NCBI RefSeq assembly: GCF_014650675.1
Contig: NZ_BMVK01000001.1
Location: forward strand, 310,001-374,000
Source: Streptomyces anulatus
Lineage (GTDB): Bacteria; Actinomycetota; Actinomycetes; Streptomycetales; Streptomycetaceae
Reading direction: 5' to 3'
Length of the DNA stretch: 64,000 nt
This document shows, in pieces, positions 9,331 through 19,200 of the stretch (position 1 is the first letter of the stretch; each line of letters begins with the position of its first letter). The notes under the pieces are model-generated. The model was not told the origin of the DNA. It saw only the letters and a program-made list of their open reading frames with translations, and did no database searches. The translations under genes and the position numbers were made by a program.

Positions 9331-9909
9331 CTACAGAGTGGCCAGGAAGCCGAGCGCGACCTTCCAGGTCTGCTCGGCGGCCGCCTGGTCGTAGTCGTGG
9401 AGATCGGGGTCGGTGAACAGGTGCCCGGCCCCCGGGTAGCGGTAGACCTCGACGTCCGCGCCGGTCCGCTGCATCTGGAGGTACCAGCTGTTCAGCCAGT
9501 CGTGGGACTCGAAGGGGTCCGGGTCCGCGACGTGCAGCTGGACGGGGAGCTCGTCCACCGAGGCGTTCTCGGCGATGTCCGAGGTGCCGTGGAACAACAG
9601 CAGCCCTCGGGCCTTCGCGTCGCCGAGCGCCAGGGTCTGCGCGGTCGCCGCCCCGAGGGAGAAGCCGGCGTAGACGAGCCCCTGGTCGGAGTAGGGCGCG
9701 GCGGACAGCACGGCGCGCTTCAGCAGCTCCTCCTTGCCGATCTCCTCCTTGTAGGCCATGCCCTCTTCCACCGTGTCAAAGGTGTGCCCCTCGAACAGAT
9801 CGGGCACGCGCACCTCGTGGCCGGCGTCCCTGAGGCGCGCGGCCGCGGCGTGCACGGCGGGCCTGAGCCCGTACGTCGAGTGGAAAAGCATGATGTTCAT
9901 GAGGCCCAT
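9331..9909 (-). CDS. Dienelactone hydrolase family protein
   Basis: 192 residues with an alpha/beta-hydrolase layout: IMLFHSTYG near the start, the nucleophile elbow GFSLGA near residue 103, a DPDPF acid-turn segment and a late GHLFTDP with the likely catalytic histidine. Classical dienelactone hydrolases use a cysteine nucleophile, whereas this elbow has serine, so it is probably an esterase-like member with an unknown substrate. ATG 9909 is used here; ATG 9900 (nine bases inside) is an equally possible start. It is divergent from the MscS channel gene 49 bases away. Confidence 0.85.
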   Translation of the reverse strand: MGLMNIMLFHSTYGLRPAVHAAAARLRDAGHEVRVPDLFEGHTFDTVEEGMAYKEEIGKEELLKRAVLSAAPYSDQGLVYAGFSLGAATAQTLALGDAKARGLLLFHGTSDIAENASVDELPVQLHVADPDPFESHDWLNSWYLQMQRTGADVEVYRYPGAGHLFTDPDLHDYDQAAAEQTWKVALGFLATL

Positions 9910-9958
9910 GGTGCCATTTGTGCCCCGGGGGCCGCCCTACAGCTTGGAGGACGAGGGA

Positions 9959-11107
9959 ATGGAGAGCGTGCTGCGCCCGCTGATCGTCATCGGCGGTTCC
10001 GTGGTGATCACCCTGCTGGTCGGCTGGCTGGTCGACCTGCTGCTGCGGCGGGCCGACAGCCGTCACCACGAGACTCCGCTGTGGGGGCTGTTGCGGCGCT
10101 GCCGGCCTCCGCTCCAGGTGGTGATCATCACGGCGCTGCTGCGCGGCAGCTACCGCCAGATGGGCGTCTCCTGGGTCTGGGACCACCGGGCGGGGATCGG
10201 CCAGGTGCTGACCCTGGTGCTGATCGGCGCGTCCGCCTGGCTGGTGGTACGGATCGCGGTGACGGTCGTGGAGGCCACGTACGCCCGCTACGCGACGGCC
10301 GGCCGCGACCCGGCCCGGGTCCGCCGGGTCCGTACGCAGGTGACGCTGATCCAGCGGGTGGTCATCGCGGTGGTGACGGTGGTCGCCATCGCGGCGATGC
10401 TGCTGACCTTCCCGCCGATGCGGGCGGTCGGCACGTCGATGCTCGCCTCGGCCGGTCTGCTCGGCATCGTCGCGGGTGTCGCCGCCCAGTCGACGCTCGG
10501 CAACCTCTTCGCCGGATTCCAGATCGCGTTCGGCGACATGGTGCGGCTCGGCGACACCGTGGTGGTGGACGGCGAGTGGGGCACGATCGACGAGATCACC
10601 CTGACGTTCCTGGCGGTACGGACCTGGGACGACCGGCGGATCACGATGCCGGTCTCGTACTTCACCAGCCAGCCGTTCGAGAACTGGTCGCGCGGCGGGG
10701 TGCAGATGACCGGCACGGTCTACTTCCACCTCGACCACTCCGCTCCCGTCGCGGCGATGCGGACGAAGCTGCGGGAGCTCCTCGGGGACATCGCCGCCTG
10801 GGACGGCCGGGACTGGTCGCTGGCGGTCACCGACACCACGCCGACCACGATCGAGGTGCGGGCGGTGGTCACGGCGAAGGACGCGGACGACATCTGGACG
10901 GCGCGCTGCGCGGTGCGCGAGCAGCTGATCGGCTGGCTGCGCGACCACCACCCGTACGCGCTCCCGCGGGTCGCCACCTCCCCCGCCGTGCTGCCGCCGG
11001 GCGAGCAGTGGGCGGAGCTGACGGACGCCGGGCCCCGGGCCGGCCGCGAGAAGGCGGTGCCCGCCGACCGGGACGACTCCAAGGCCCCGCGCACGGGCCG
11101 GGGCTGA
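9959..11107 (+). CDS. MscS-family mechanosensitive ion channel
   Basis: 382 residues. Membrane segments lie at about 5-28, 50-65, 80-105, 135-160 and 165-190. The last contains the pore-lining helix pattern LLGIVAGVAAQSTLGNLFAG typical of MscS TM3. The beta-domain follows, with GDMVRLGDTVVVDGEWGTIDEI and the usual MPVSYF segment. Such channels open under membrane tension to release solutes on osmotic downshock. ATG 9959 follows TTGGAGG. It converges with the antiporter gene, the two stops being only 18 bases apart with no hairpin between. Confidence 0.92.
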   Translation: MESVLRPLIVIGGSVVITLLVGWLVDLLLRRADSRHHETPLWGLLRRCRPPLQVVIITALLRGSYRQMGVSWVWDHRAGIGQVLTLVLIGASAWLVVRIAVTVVEATYARYATAGRDPARVRRVRTQVTLIQRVVIAVVTVVAIAAMLLTFPPMRAVGTSMLASAGLLGIVAGVAAQSTLGNLFAGFQIAFGDMVRLGDTVVVDGEWGTIDEITLTFLAVRTWDDRRITMPVSYFTSQPFENWSRGGVQMTGTVYFHLDHSAPVAAMRTKLRELLGDIAAWDGRDWSLAVTDTTPTTIEVRAVVTAKDADDIWTARCAVREQLIGWLRDHHPYALPRVATSPAVLPPGEQWAELTDAGPRAGREKAVPADRDDSKAPRTGRG

Positions 11108-11125
11108 GGCTGCCCGCGAGGGTCC

Positions 11126-12712
11126 TCAGCGCAGTGAGCGGAAGTCCAGATAGCGCAGCACCCGGTCCACGACCTCCGGGTCGGAGCCGGGCTCGCTGCG
11201 CGCGGAGAGCACCTCGTGGCGGGCGGCCGACATCATCTCGCGCTGGACGCGGCTGATCGCCTTGAAGCGCTCCGCGCGCCGGGCGTAGGCCTCGCGCCGC
11301 TCCTCGTCGACCATGTCCGGGCTGATCCGGGCGCCGATGTCGTACGCGGCGCGCTGGAGCCGCTCCACGACCTCCTCGGGGAACTCCTCGACCTCCTGGA
11401 TCTCCTTGAGGCGGTACTTGGCGGCCTTGGCGGCCCGGACGGCGAGGTCCCGCTCCAGCGCCTCTTCGGCGTCGGTGTCGGCTCGGACCCTCAGCTTGCG
11501 CACCAGCCAGGGCAGGGTGAGCCCCTGGAAGACCAGAGTGGCCATGATCACGGCGAACGCGATGAAGATGATCTCGTCGCGCCCGGGAAAGGGCTGCCCG
11601 TCGTCCGTCTCCAGCGGGATCGCCAGCGCCAGGGCGACCGAGGCCACCCCGCGCATCCCGGCCCACCACATCACGACGGTCTCCCGCCAGCTGGTGGGGA
11701 TCTCCTCGCTGACGTCGCGGCGGGTGTGGAGCCGCTTGGCCAGCCAGGTCGCGGGCAGCAGCCACAGCAGCCGTACGCCGACGACGACCGCGACGATCGC
11801 GAGCCCCCAGCCCACCATCTCCAGGGCGTGCCCGTCGGCGGTGCCGAACACGCTGTGCAGCTCCAGGCCGATGAGTCCGAAGGCGACGCCGGTGACCAGG
11901 GTGTCGACGATGTCCCAGAAGGTACGTCCGGTGAGCCGGCCCAGCACGTCGTCGGCGTCGGCGGTGTGCTCGGCGAGGAACAGCGCGACGGTCAGGACGG
12001 CCAGCACGCCGGAGCCCATCAGCTCCTCCGCGAGGACGTAGGCGACGAACGGCACCAGCAGGGTCAGCCCGACCTGGAGGGTGGCGTCGCCCAGCAGGTT
12101 CATCAGCTTGATGGTGAGCCAGCCGAGCGCGAGGCCGACGGCGACCGCGACGACGGCGGAGAGTGCCAGCAGCCCGAAGGCCTCGGGGAGCGAGAAGGTG
12201 CCGCTGACGGCGGCGGCGATGGCCACGTGGTAGAGCACGATGGCGGTCACGTCGTTGAAGAGCCCCTCGCCCTCCAGGATCGACACCAGCCGGCGCGGCA
12301 GTCCCACGGAGCCCGCCACGGCCGTCGCCGCGACCGGGTCGGGCGGGGCGACGAGCGCGCCGAGGGCGACGGCGGCGGCGATGGGCAGCCCCGGCACGAT
12401 CGAGTTGGCGACCGCGGCGACGGCGGCGGTGGTGACGAAGACGAGGGCCACGGCCAGCAGGAAGATCGGGCGTCTGTTGGCGGCGAACTGCCGCCAGGAG
12501 GTGCGCTGCACGGTGGCGTAGAGCAGCGGCGGAAGCAGTGCGGGGAGGATGATCTCCGGCGGGATGTCGACGTTCGGCACGAACGGCATGAACGCCATCG
12601 CGATGCCGATGAGGGTCATCAGGACCGGCGCGGGCAGCCCCAGCCGGTCGCCGAGCGGCACCGTGACCACGGCTCCGAGCAGCAGCAGGAGCAGCAGGGA
12701 CATCTGTTCCAC
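11126..12712 (-). CDS. Na+/H+ antiporter, CPA1 family
   Basis: 528 residues from GTG 12712, which follows GGAAGG by six bases. Upstream in-frame codons look non-coding. There are about 12 hydrophobic segments. Typical CPA1 motifs are visible: LVAPPDPVAATAV (ion-binding Asp region), EGEGLFNDVTAIVLY, and GMRGVASVALALAIP. A hydrophilic C-terminal tail of about 100 residues is rich in Arg and Glu. It exchanges cytoplasmic Na+ or K+ for protons and supports pH and salt balance. The ion preference cannot be read from sequence. Confidence 0.92.
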   Translation of the reverse strand: MEQMSLLLLLLLGAVVTVPLGDRLGLPAPVLMTLIGIAMAFMPFVPNVDIPPEIILPALLPPLLYATVQRTSWRQFAANRRPIFLLAVALVFVTTAAVAAVANSIVPGLPIAAAVALGALVAPPDPVAATAVAGSVGLPRRLVSILEGEGLFNDVTAIVLYHVAIAAAVSGTFSLPEAFGLLALSAVVAVAVGLALGWLTIKLMNLLGDATLQVGLTLLVPFVAYVLAEELMGSGVLAVLTVALFLAEHTADADDVLGRLTGRTFWDIVDTLVTGVAFGLIGLELHSVFGTADGHALEMVGWGLAIVAVVVGVRLLWLLPATWLAKRLHTRRDVSEEIPTSWRETVVMWWAGMRGVASVALALAIPLETDDGQPFPGRDEIIFIAFAVIMATLVFQGLTLPWLVRKLRVRADTDAEEALERDLAVRAAKAAKYRLKEIQEVEEFPEEVVERLQRAAYDIGARISPDMVDEERREAYARRAERFKAISRVQREMMSAARHEVLSARSEPGSDPEVVDRVLRYLDFRSLR

Positions 12713-12821
12713 GAGGTGCCTTCCGGAGCATGCGGGTCCGGCACACCACGAGCGGCCGAACAGGGCTCCCACCCTGCCACGCGGGGTGCGCGATTCGGCT
12801 GATACCCCCCGCTACCGGCGC

Positions 12822-13307
12822 TCAGGCCGGGTGGATCTCCCGCCGCATCGCCCGGTGCGGCATGCCCGCGTCGGGGAACTCGGGGCCGTACGCGACGTAT
12901 CCGAGCCGCTCGTAGAAGCCGAGGGCGTGGGTCTGGGCGTGCAGGTCGACGGCGGCCAGACCCAGCGCCCGCGCCTCGTCCTCGATGGCCCGAACGAGGG
13001 CCGCGCCGACCCCGAGGCCGCGGGCCTCCCGGTTCACGGCGAGCCGTCCCAGCGAGCCGACGGCGGGGTCGCCGCCGGTCTTCCCGGCCGCGTCCGCGCC
13101 GTGCAGCAGCCGGCCCGTGCCGAGCGCGGCGCCGTCCGCCGTGACGGCCAGGACATGCACTGCGGTCGCGTCGTGGGCGTCGTACTCCAGCTCCTCGGGC
13201 ACGTTCTGCTCGCCGACGAAGACCTCCTTGCGCACCTGGAAGCAGGCTTGGAGGTCGCTCTCCTCGACGGCCCTGCGGGTGCTGTACGGGGAGGGGGCGG
13301 AGGTCAC
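12822..13307 (-). CDS. GNAT family N-acetyltransferase (ElaA-like)
   Basis: 161 residues from GTG 13307, which overlaps the stop codon of the upstream rluD-like gene by four bases (GTGA), so the two are translationally coupled. It has the GNAT acetyl-CoA loop ([18 protein letters not shown], near residues 85-102) and the C-terminal [14 protein letters not shown] motif. [13 protein letters not shown] near the start matches ElaA/YjcF-like members. The substrate is unknown. Confidence 0.88.
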   Translation of the reverse strand: MTSAPSPYSTRRAVEESDLQACFQVRKEVFVGEQNVPEELEYDAHDATAVHVLAVTADGAALGTGRLLHGADAAGKTGGDPAVGSLGRLAVNREARGLGVGAALVRAIEDEARALGLAAVDLHAQTHALGFYERLGYVAYGPEFPDAGMPHRAMRREIHPA

Positions 13308-14245
13308 TGACTCTCCGCGGAGATGGTGTCCAGCGCGTGCTGGAGGTCGGCCGGGTAGGTGCTGGAGAACTCCACCCAGCTGCCGTCGCTCGGGTGCTCG
13401 AAGCCCAGGCGCACGGCGTGCAGCCACTGCCGGGTCAGCCCGAGGCGCTTGGCCAGGGTCGGGTCCGCGCCGTACGTCAGGTCGCCGACGCAGGGGTGGC
13501 GGTGGGCGGACATGTGGACCCGGATCTGGTGGGTACGGCCGGTCTCCAGCTTGATGTCGAGGAGGCTGGCGGCGCGGTAGGCCTCGATCAGGTCGTAGTG
13601 GGTCACCGACGGCTTGCCCTCCGCGGTGACCGCCCACTTGTAGTCGTGGTTGGGGTGGCGCCCGATGGGGGCGTCGATGGTGCCGCTCATCGGGTCCGGG
13701 TGGCCCTGGACGAGCGCGTGGTACTTCTTGTCGACGATCCGGTCGCGGAACTGGGCCTTGAGCAGGGTGTAGGCGCGCTCGGACTTGGCGACGACCATCA
13801 GGCCGGAGGTGCCGACGTCGAGGCGGTGCACGATGCCCTGGCGCTCGGCGGCGCCGGACGTCGAGATCCGGTAGCCGGCGGCGGCGAGGCCGCCGATGAC
13901 GGTGGTGCCGGTCCAGCCGGGGCTGGGGTGGGCGGCGACGCCGACCGGCTTCATGATGACGACGATGTCGTCGTCGTCATGGACGATCTCCATGCCTTCG
14001 ACGGGCTCGGCGACGATCTGGACGGGAGCGGCCGCCTGCGGCATCTCCACTTCCAGCCAGGCGCCCCCGTGGACCCGCTCGGACTTACCGGCCACCGAAC
14101 CGTCCACCTGGACCTTCCCGGCTGCGGCCAGCTCGGCGGCCTTGGTGCGGGAGAAACCGAACATCCGGGAGATGGCGGCGTCGACGCGCTCGCCCTCCAG
14201 GCCGTCCGGTACGGGCAGGGTGCGGATCTCGGGGTGCGTACTCAC
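13304..14245 (-). CDS. rluD: RluA/RluD-family 23S rRNA pseudouridine synthase
   Basis: 313 residues. An S4-like RNA-binding segment near residues 15-75 ([25 protein letters not shown]) precedes the catalytic domain with the RluA motif [19 protein letters not shown], where the Asp is the catalytic residue. The later segment [20 protein letters not shown] is also diagnostic. It should isomerise uridines in the helix 69 region of 23S rRNA, though the exact target is inferred. Start GTG 14245. It lies directly after lspA (43-base gap) in an lspA-rluD-GNAT run. Confidence 0.93.
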   Translation of the reverse strand: MSTHPEIRTLPVPDGLEGERVDAAISRMFGFSRTKAAELAAAGKVQVDGSVAGKSERVHGGAWLEVEMPQAAAPVQIVAEPVEGMEIVHDDDDIVVIMKPVGVAAHPSPGWTGTTVIGGLAAAGYRISTSGAAERQGIVHRLDVGTSGLMVVAKSERAYTLLKAQFRDRIVDKKYHALVQGHPDPMSGTIDAPIGRHPNHDYKWAVTAEGKPSVTHYDLIEAYRAASLLDIKLETGRTHQIRVHMSAHRHPCVGDLTYGADPTLAKRLGLTRQWLHAVRLGFEHPSDGSWVEFSSTYPADLQHALDTISAESQ

Positions 14246-14288
14246 CTGTCGAGTATGCCTTGCCCCCGCCGCTCCCCGCGCCGGACGC

Positions 14289-14879
14289 CTAGTCCTTGTG
14301 CACGGTCCCGTCGGGGTCCAGGCCCTTGAAGGAGAGGATCACGATGAGGATGCCGCCGCACACGATGGCGGAGTCGGCGAGGTTGAAGACGGCGAAGTTC
14401 TTGGGGGCGATGAAGTCCACCACCGCGCCCTCGAACGCGCCGGGCGCCCGGAAGAGCCGGTCGGTGAGGTTGCCGAGCGCACCGCCCAGGAGGAGGCCCA
14501 GGGCGATGGCCCACGGCAGGCTGTAGAGCTTGCGGGCCAGCCGGATGATCACCACGATCACTCCGGAGGCGATGATGGTGAAGATCACCGTGAACGCCTC
14601 GCCGATCCCGAACGCGGCGCCCGCGTTCCGGATCGCACGGAACTGGAGCCAGTCGCCGACGATGTCGATCGGCGGCTGGTGCTCCAGCTTCGCGACCACG
14701 ATCATCTTGGTGGCCAGGTCCAGCAGATAGGCCACGACGGCCACGCTCAAGAGAACGAGGACCTTCCGCTTGCCCCGGCCCGCGTTCACGGCCGCGTCGG
14801 CGGCCGTACTGCCGCCTTCGTCCGTGCCCTCGGCATCGGGAATGTCCGGCGTACCGATGATGCGCTCCGCCTCTGCCAC
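14289..14879 (-). CDS. lspA: Lipoprotein signal peptidase (signal peptidase II)
   Basis: 196 residues. It cleaves the signal peptide from lipid-modified prolipoproteins in the membrane. Four membrane segments are visible after an N-terminal hydrophilic extension of about 38 residues (acidic, then Lys/Arg), longer than in E. coli LspA. The two catalytic aspartates lie in GNLTDRLF and FNLADSAI, and [13 protein letters not shown] is also conserved. Start GTG 14879. The pairing with the rluD-like gene is common in many bacteria. Confidence 0.95.
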   Translation of the reverse strand: MAEAERIIGTPDIPDAEGTDEGGSTAADAAVNAGRGKRKVLVLLSVAVVAYLLDLATKMIVVAKLEHQPPIDIVGDWLQFRAIRNAGAAFGIGEAFTVIFTIIASGVIVVIIRLARKLYSLPWAIALGLLLGGALGNLTDRLFRAPGAFEGAVVDFIAPKNFAVFNLADSAIVCGGILIVILSFKGLDPDGTVHKD

Positions 14880-14937
14880 GTGAGTCCCTCAACCTAGGTG
14901 CCTGCCTGAGGATGAGGGTACGACACACCTGTGCGGA

Positions 14938-15729
14938 TCAGCCGCGCCGCTCCTGCTTCTGCTTGTCCTCGACGCACAGGGTGGCCCGGGGGAAGGCCTG
15001 CATGCGCGCCTTGCCGATCGGTTTCCCGCAGACCTCGCAGAGCCCGTACGTCCCCGCCTCCAGCCGGGCGAGCGCCCGCTCGGTCTGCTCCAGCATCTCC
15101 TGGGCGTTGGCGGCCAGCGACAGCTCGTGCTCGCGGGTGATGTTCTTGGTGCCGGTGTCGGCCTCGTCGTCCCCCGCGCCGTCGCCGGAGTCCCGCATCA
15201 GCCCGGCGAGCGCCGCGCCGGAGGCCTCCAGTTCGCTGCGGAGCCGCAGCGTCTCGCTCGTCAGCAGGGTGCGCGCCTCGGTGACCTCCTCGGGCGTCCA
15301 GGGGTCCTCCCCGGGCCGGACGGCCAGCTCGTCGGGGGCGGCGGCGCGGGCCGGCGGCACGGGGGCCGTGGCCTGTGCGCCTGCTGCGTGACGACTCGCG
15401 CTCTTCTTGGCTACCACCGTGTGGGCTCCCGTCTGCTCGGCGGCCCGGGCCGCCTCCGTGGCCGTCGCTGCGGCCTTTTTCGACGCCTTCTTTGCCGCGC
15501 TCTTCTTGGCGGTGCTCTTCTTGGCGGCGGGCTTCTCGCCGACCGCCGCCTGCTGCGCAGCTGTCTTCTTGGCGGCGGCCTTCTTCGCCGTCGCCTTCTT
15601 GGCCGCCGTCTTCCTGGCGGCGGCCTTCTTCGCCGTCCCCTTCGCGGTCGAGGGCGCCTGCTCGGCCGGTGACTCGTGAGCGCCGTCGTGCTCGGCCGCG
15701 GTCTCTTCCGCCGTCTTCTTCGCCACCAT
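14938..15729 (-). CDS. DksA/TraR-type protein with Lys/Ala-rich N-terminal arm
   Basis: 263 residues from ATG 15729. Residues ~1-140 are a histone-H1-like low-complexity arm full of AAKK and KKTA repeats. The C-terminal ~110 residues form a DksA/TraR region with a coiled-coil-like helix (TSETLRLRSELEASG) and a zinc-finger segment, CEVC (231-234), then C252 and D255. The usual fourth zinc cysteine is replaced by Asp. DksA-type proteins act in the RNA polymerase secondary channel. The basic arm suggests nucleic-acid contact, which is inference. It is divergent from ileS. Confidence 0.82.
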   Translation of the reverse strand: MVAKKTAEETAAEHDGAHESPAEQAPSTAKGTAKKAAARKTAAKKATAKKAAAKKTAAQQAAVGEKPAAKKSTAKKSAAKKASKKAAATATEAARAAEQTGAHTVVAKKSASRHAAGAQATAPVPPARAAAPDELAVRPGEDPWTPEEVTEARTLLTSETLRLRSELEASGAALAGLMRDSGDGAGDDEADTGTKNITREHELSLAANAQEMLEQTERALARLEAGTYGLCEVCGKPIGKARMQAFPRATLCVEDKQKQERRG

Positions 15730-16049
15730 GGCCGCGGCCCCTTCACATATTGTGATCTTGCTCGCGAATCGTGCTGGGACGATAAATCGACTCCAGCCCC
15801 GCGGCAACGGGGCACGCCGCCTTCTCGCCCTCCCCCGTATCCGGTCGTGGCGCGCCTGCCTCCGTTGTTCCCAGCTCCCCGTCCGGTAATCCGGCCCCCG
15901 GGCCCCGCCGGGAAGTCCTTCTACCCCGTCCCGCCACTCGGGTCACGCCCGCGCGCCGCCGATAACCGGTCGGCCGTCGCCCGTACGGGCCCGTACACTG
16001 GGCCCAGCGAGAGGCTTGGATGGGACGAGTAGCGCCGTACGCAGCCAGT
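15730..16049. other. Intergenic region upstream of the ileS leader
   Basis: About 320 bases between the start of the DksA-like gene (minus) and the T-box leader of ileS. It must hold the promoters of both units. TACACT at 15994-15999 is a possible -10 for ileS, without a clear -35. I see no gene here. Confidence 0.4.
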
Positions 16050-16292
16050 AGCGACCCGGGGACGGTGGGAGCCCGGGGGCGAGCGCGTCGTGAAGATCAC
16101 CCCGGAGCCGCCGGAAGAACGCTTTGAGCAGGGGGCTCCGCCCACCGGCGCAAGGCAACTAGACTCGGCATCGCGACCCCAATGAGGGGGCCTCGGGCCT
16201 GTGCCCCGGGCCAAGGAGGGTGGTACCGCGGGAGCCGAGACGCTCTCGTCCCTCCGACGGAAGTGGAAGACGTCCGCCGGAGGAAGCCGCAC
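16050..16292 (+). promoter_or_regulatory. T-box leader controlling ileS translation
   Basis: The conserved T-box sequence AAGGAGGGTGGTACCGCG lies at 16213-16230. An ATC isoleucine codon at 16096-16098 sits in a short upstream stem and is the likely specifier. Downstream, CCTCCGACGG (16251-16260) pairs with CCGCCGGAGG (16274-16283), which contains the ileS ribosome site GGAGG, forming a sequestrator hairpin. No terminator with a T-run is present. This fits the translational ileS T-boxes of Actinobacteria with a very short stem I: uncharged tRNA-Ile should free the ribosome site. The 5' edge is approximate. Confidence 0.9.
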
Positions 16293-19200
16293 ATGACATC
16301 GCCGCAGTACCGCCAGGTACCCGCCCAGGTCGACCTGCCCGCGCTCGAGCACGCCGTGCTCGACTTCTGGCGCGAGAGCAAGGTCTTCGCCAAGAGCCTC
16401 GACCAGTCCGAGGGCCGCCCCGAGTGGGTCTTCTACGAGGGCCCGCCCACCGCCAACGGCATGCCGGGCGCCCACCACATCGAGGCCCGCGTCTTCAAGG
16501 ACGTCTTCCCCCGCTTCCGCACGATGCAGGGCTACCACGTCGGCCGCAAGGCCGGCTGGGACTGCCACGGCCTGCCGGTCGAGCTCGCGGTCGAGAAGGA
16601 GCTGGGCTTCAACGGCAAGAAGGACATCGAGGCGTTCGGCATCGCCGAGTTCAACGCCAAGTGCCGTGAGTCGGTGACCCGGCACACCGACGCGTTCGCC
16701 GAGCTGACGACCCGCATGGGCTACTGGGTCGACCTGGACGACGCGTACCGCACGATGGACCCGGAGTACGTGGACTCCGTGTGGTGGTCGCTGAAGGAGA
16801 TCTTCAACAAGGACCTGCTGGTCCAGGACCATCGCGTCGCCCCCTGGTGCCCGCGCTGCGGCACCGGCCTGTCCGACCACGAGCTGGCCCAGGGCTACGA
16901 GACGGTCGTCGACCCCTCGGTCTTCGTCCGCTTCCCGCTCACCTCCGGCCCGCTGGCCGGCGAGGCGGCCCTCCTGGTCTGGACGACCACCCCCTGGACC
17001 CTGGTCTCCAACACGGCGGTCGCCGCCCACCCCGAGGTCCGCTACGTCGTCGCGACGAACGGCGAGGAGAAGCTCGTCGTCGCCGAGCCGCTGCTGGAGA
17101 AGGCGCTGGGCGAGGGCTGGGAGGCCACCGGCCAGTCGTTCACAGGCGCCGAGATGGAGCGCTGGAGCTACGAGCGCCCCTTCACCCTGGTCGACTTCCC
17201 GGCCGAAGCGCACTACGTGGTCAACGCCGAATACGTCACGACCGAGGACGGTACGGGTCTGGTCCACCAGTCGCCCGCCTTCGGCGCCGACGACCTCGTG
17301 GTCTGCCGCTCCTACGGCCTGCCGGTGGTCAACCCGGTCCGCCCCGACGGCACGTTCGAGGAAGGTCTCCCGCTGGTCGGCGGCGTCTTCTTCAAGAAGG
17401 CCGACGAGGCGCTCACCGCCGACCTGGACGCGCGGGGCAAGCTCTTCCGCCACGTCCCGTACGAGCACAGCTACCCGCACTGCTGGCGCTGCCACACGGC
17501 GCTGCTCTACTACGCGCAGCCGTCCTGGTACATCCGCACGACGGCGATCAAGGACCGGCTCCTCCAGGAGAACGAGAAGACCAACTGGTTCCCGGACTCG
17601 GTCAAGAACGGCCGCTTCGGCGACTGGCTCAACAACAACGTCGACTGGGCGCTCTCCCGTAACCGCTACTGGGGCACGCCGCTGCCGATCTGGCGCTGCG
17701 AGGACAACCACCTGACGTGCGTGGGCTCACGCGCGGAACTGACGGAGCTCACGGGCACCGACCAGTCGAGGCTGGACCCGCACCGCCCCTTCATCGACGA
17801 GATCACCTTCACCTGCACGCACGAGAACTGCCAGCTGGAGGCGTACCGCGTCCCGGAGGTCATCGACGCCTGGTACGACTCGGGTTCGATGCCGTTCGCG
17901 CAGTGGGGCTACCCGTACAAGAACAAGGAAGTCTTCGAGAGCCGCTACCCGGCGCAGTTCATCTCGGAGGCCATCGACCAGACCCGCGGCTGGTTCTACA
18001 CGCTGATGGCGGTAGGCACCCTGGTCTTCGACAAGTCGAGTTACGAGAACGTCGTCTGCCTGGGCCACATCCTCGCCGAGGACGGCCGCAAGATGTCCAA
18101 GCACCTGGGGAACATCCTCCAGCCGATCCCGCTGATGGACCAGCACGGGGCGGACGCGGTGCGGTGGTTCATGGCGGCGGGCGGCTCCCCGTGGGCGGCA
18201 CGGCGCGTGGGCCACGGCACGATCCAGGAGGTCGTCCGCAAGACGCTCCTCACCTACTGGAACACGGTCGCCTTCCAGGCCCTGTACGCGCGCACGTCGG
18301 GCTGGGCCCCGTCGGCGGCCGACCCGGCTCCGGCGGACCGCACGGTCCTGGACCGCTGGCTGCTGAGCGAACTGAACGCGCTGGTCGACCAGATGACCGT
18401 GGCGATGGAGGGCTACGACACCCAGCGCGCCGGCAAGCTGCTCTCGGCGTTCGTGGACGACCTCTCCAACTGGTACGTACGCCGCTCGCGCCGCCGCTTC
18501 TGGCAGGGCGACAAGGCGGCGCTGCGCACGCTGCACGAGGTCGTCGAGACGGTGACCCGGCTGATGGCCCCGCTGGTCCCGTTCATCACGGAGCGGGTCT
18601 GGCAGGACATGGTCGCGCCGGTGACCCCGGACGCCCCGGAGTCGGTCCACCTGTCCTCCTGGCCGAAGCCGGACCTGACGGCGATCGACCCGACGCTCTC
18701 CTCCCAGATGGCGCTGGTGCGCCGCCTGGTGGAGCTGGGCCGGGCCACGCGTGCCGAGTCGGGTGTGAAGACCCGTCAGCCGCTGTCCCGCGCGCTGATG
18801 GCGGCGACGGGCTTCGAGGCGCTCTCCCCCGAGCTGCGCGCCCAGATCACGGAGGAGCTGAACGTCACGTCGCTGGCCTCGCTCTCGGAGGTGGGCGGCT
18901 CCCTGGTCGACACGACGGCGAAGGCCAACTTCCGCGCCCTGGGCAAGCGGTTCGGCAAGGGCGTCCAGGCGGTGGCCAAGGCGGTGGCGGACACGGACGC
19001 TGCGGCCCTGTCCCTGGCCCTGCGCGAGGGCACGGCATCGCTGGAGGTCGACGGCGAGCAGATCACCCTCTCCCCCGACGAGGTCATCATCACGGAGACC
19101 CCGCGCGAGGGCTGGTCGGTCGCATCCGACTCGGGCGCGACCGTCGCCCTGGACCTGGAGATCACCCCGGAACTGCGCCGCGCGGGCCTGGCCCGTGACG

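Noticed and set aside
15921..17711. Open frame opposite the start of ileS
   Set aside because: It covers the T-box leader and ileS on the other strand and has no recognisable domain.
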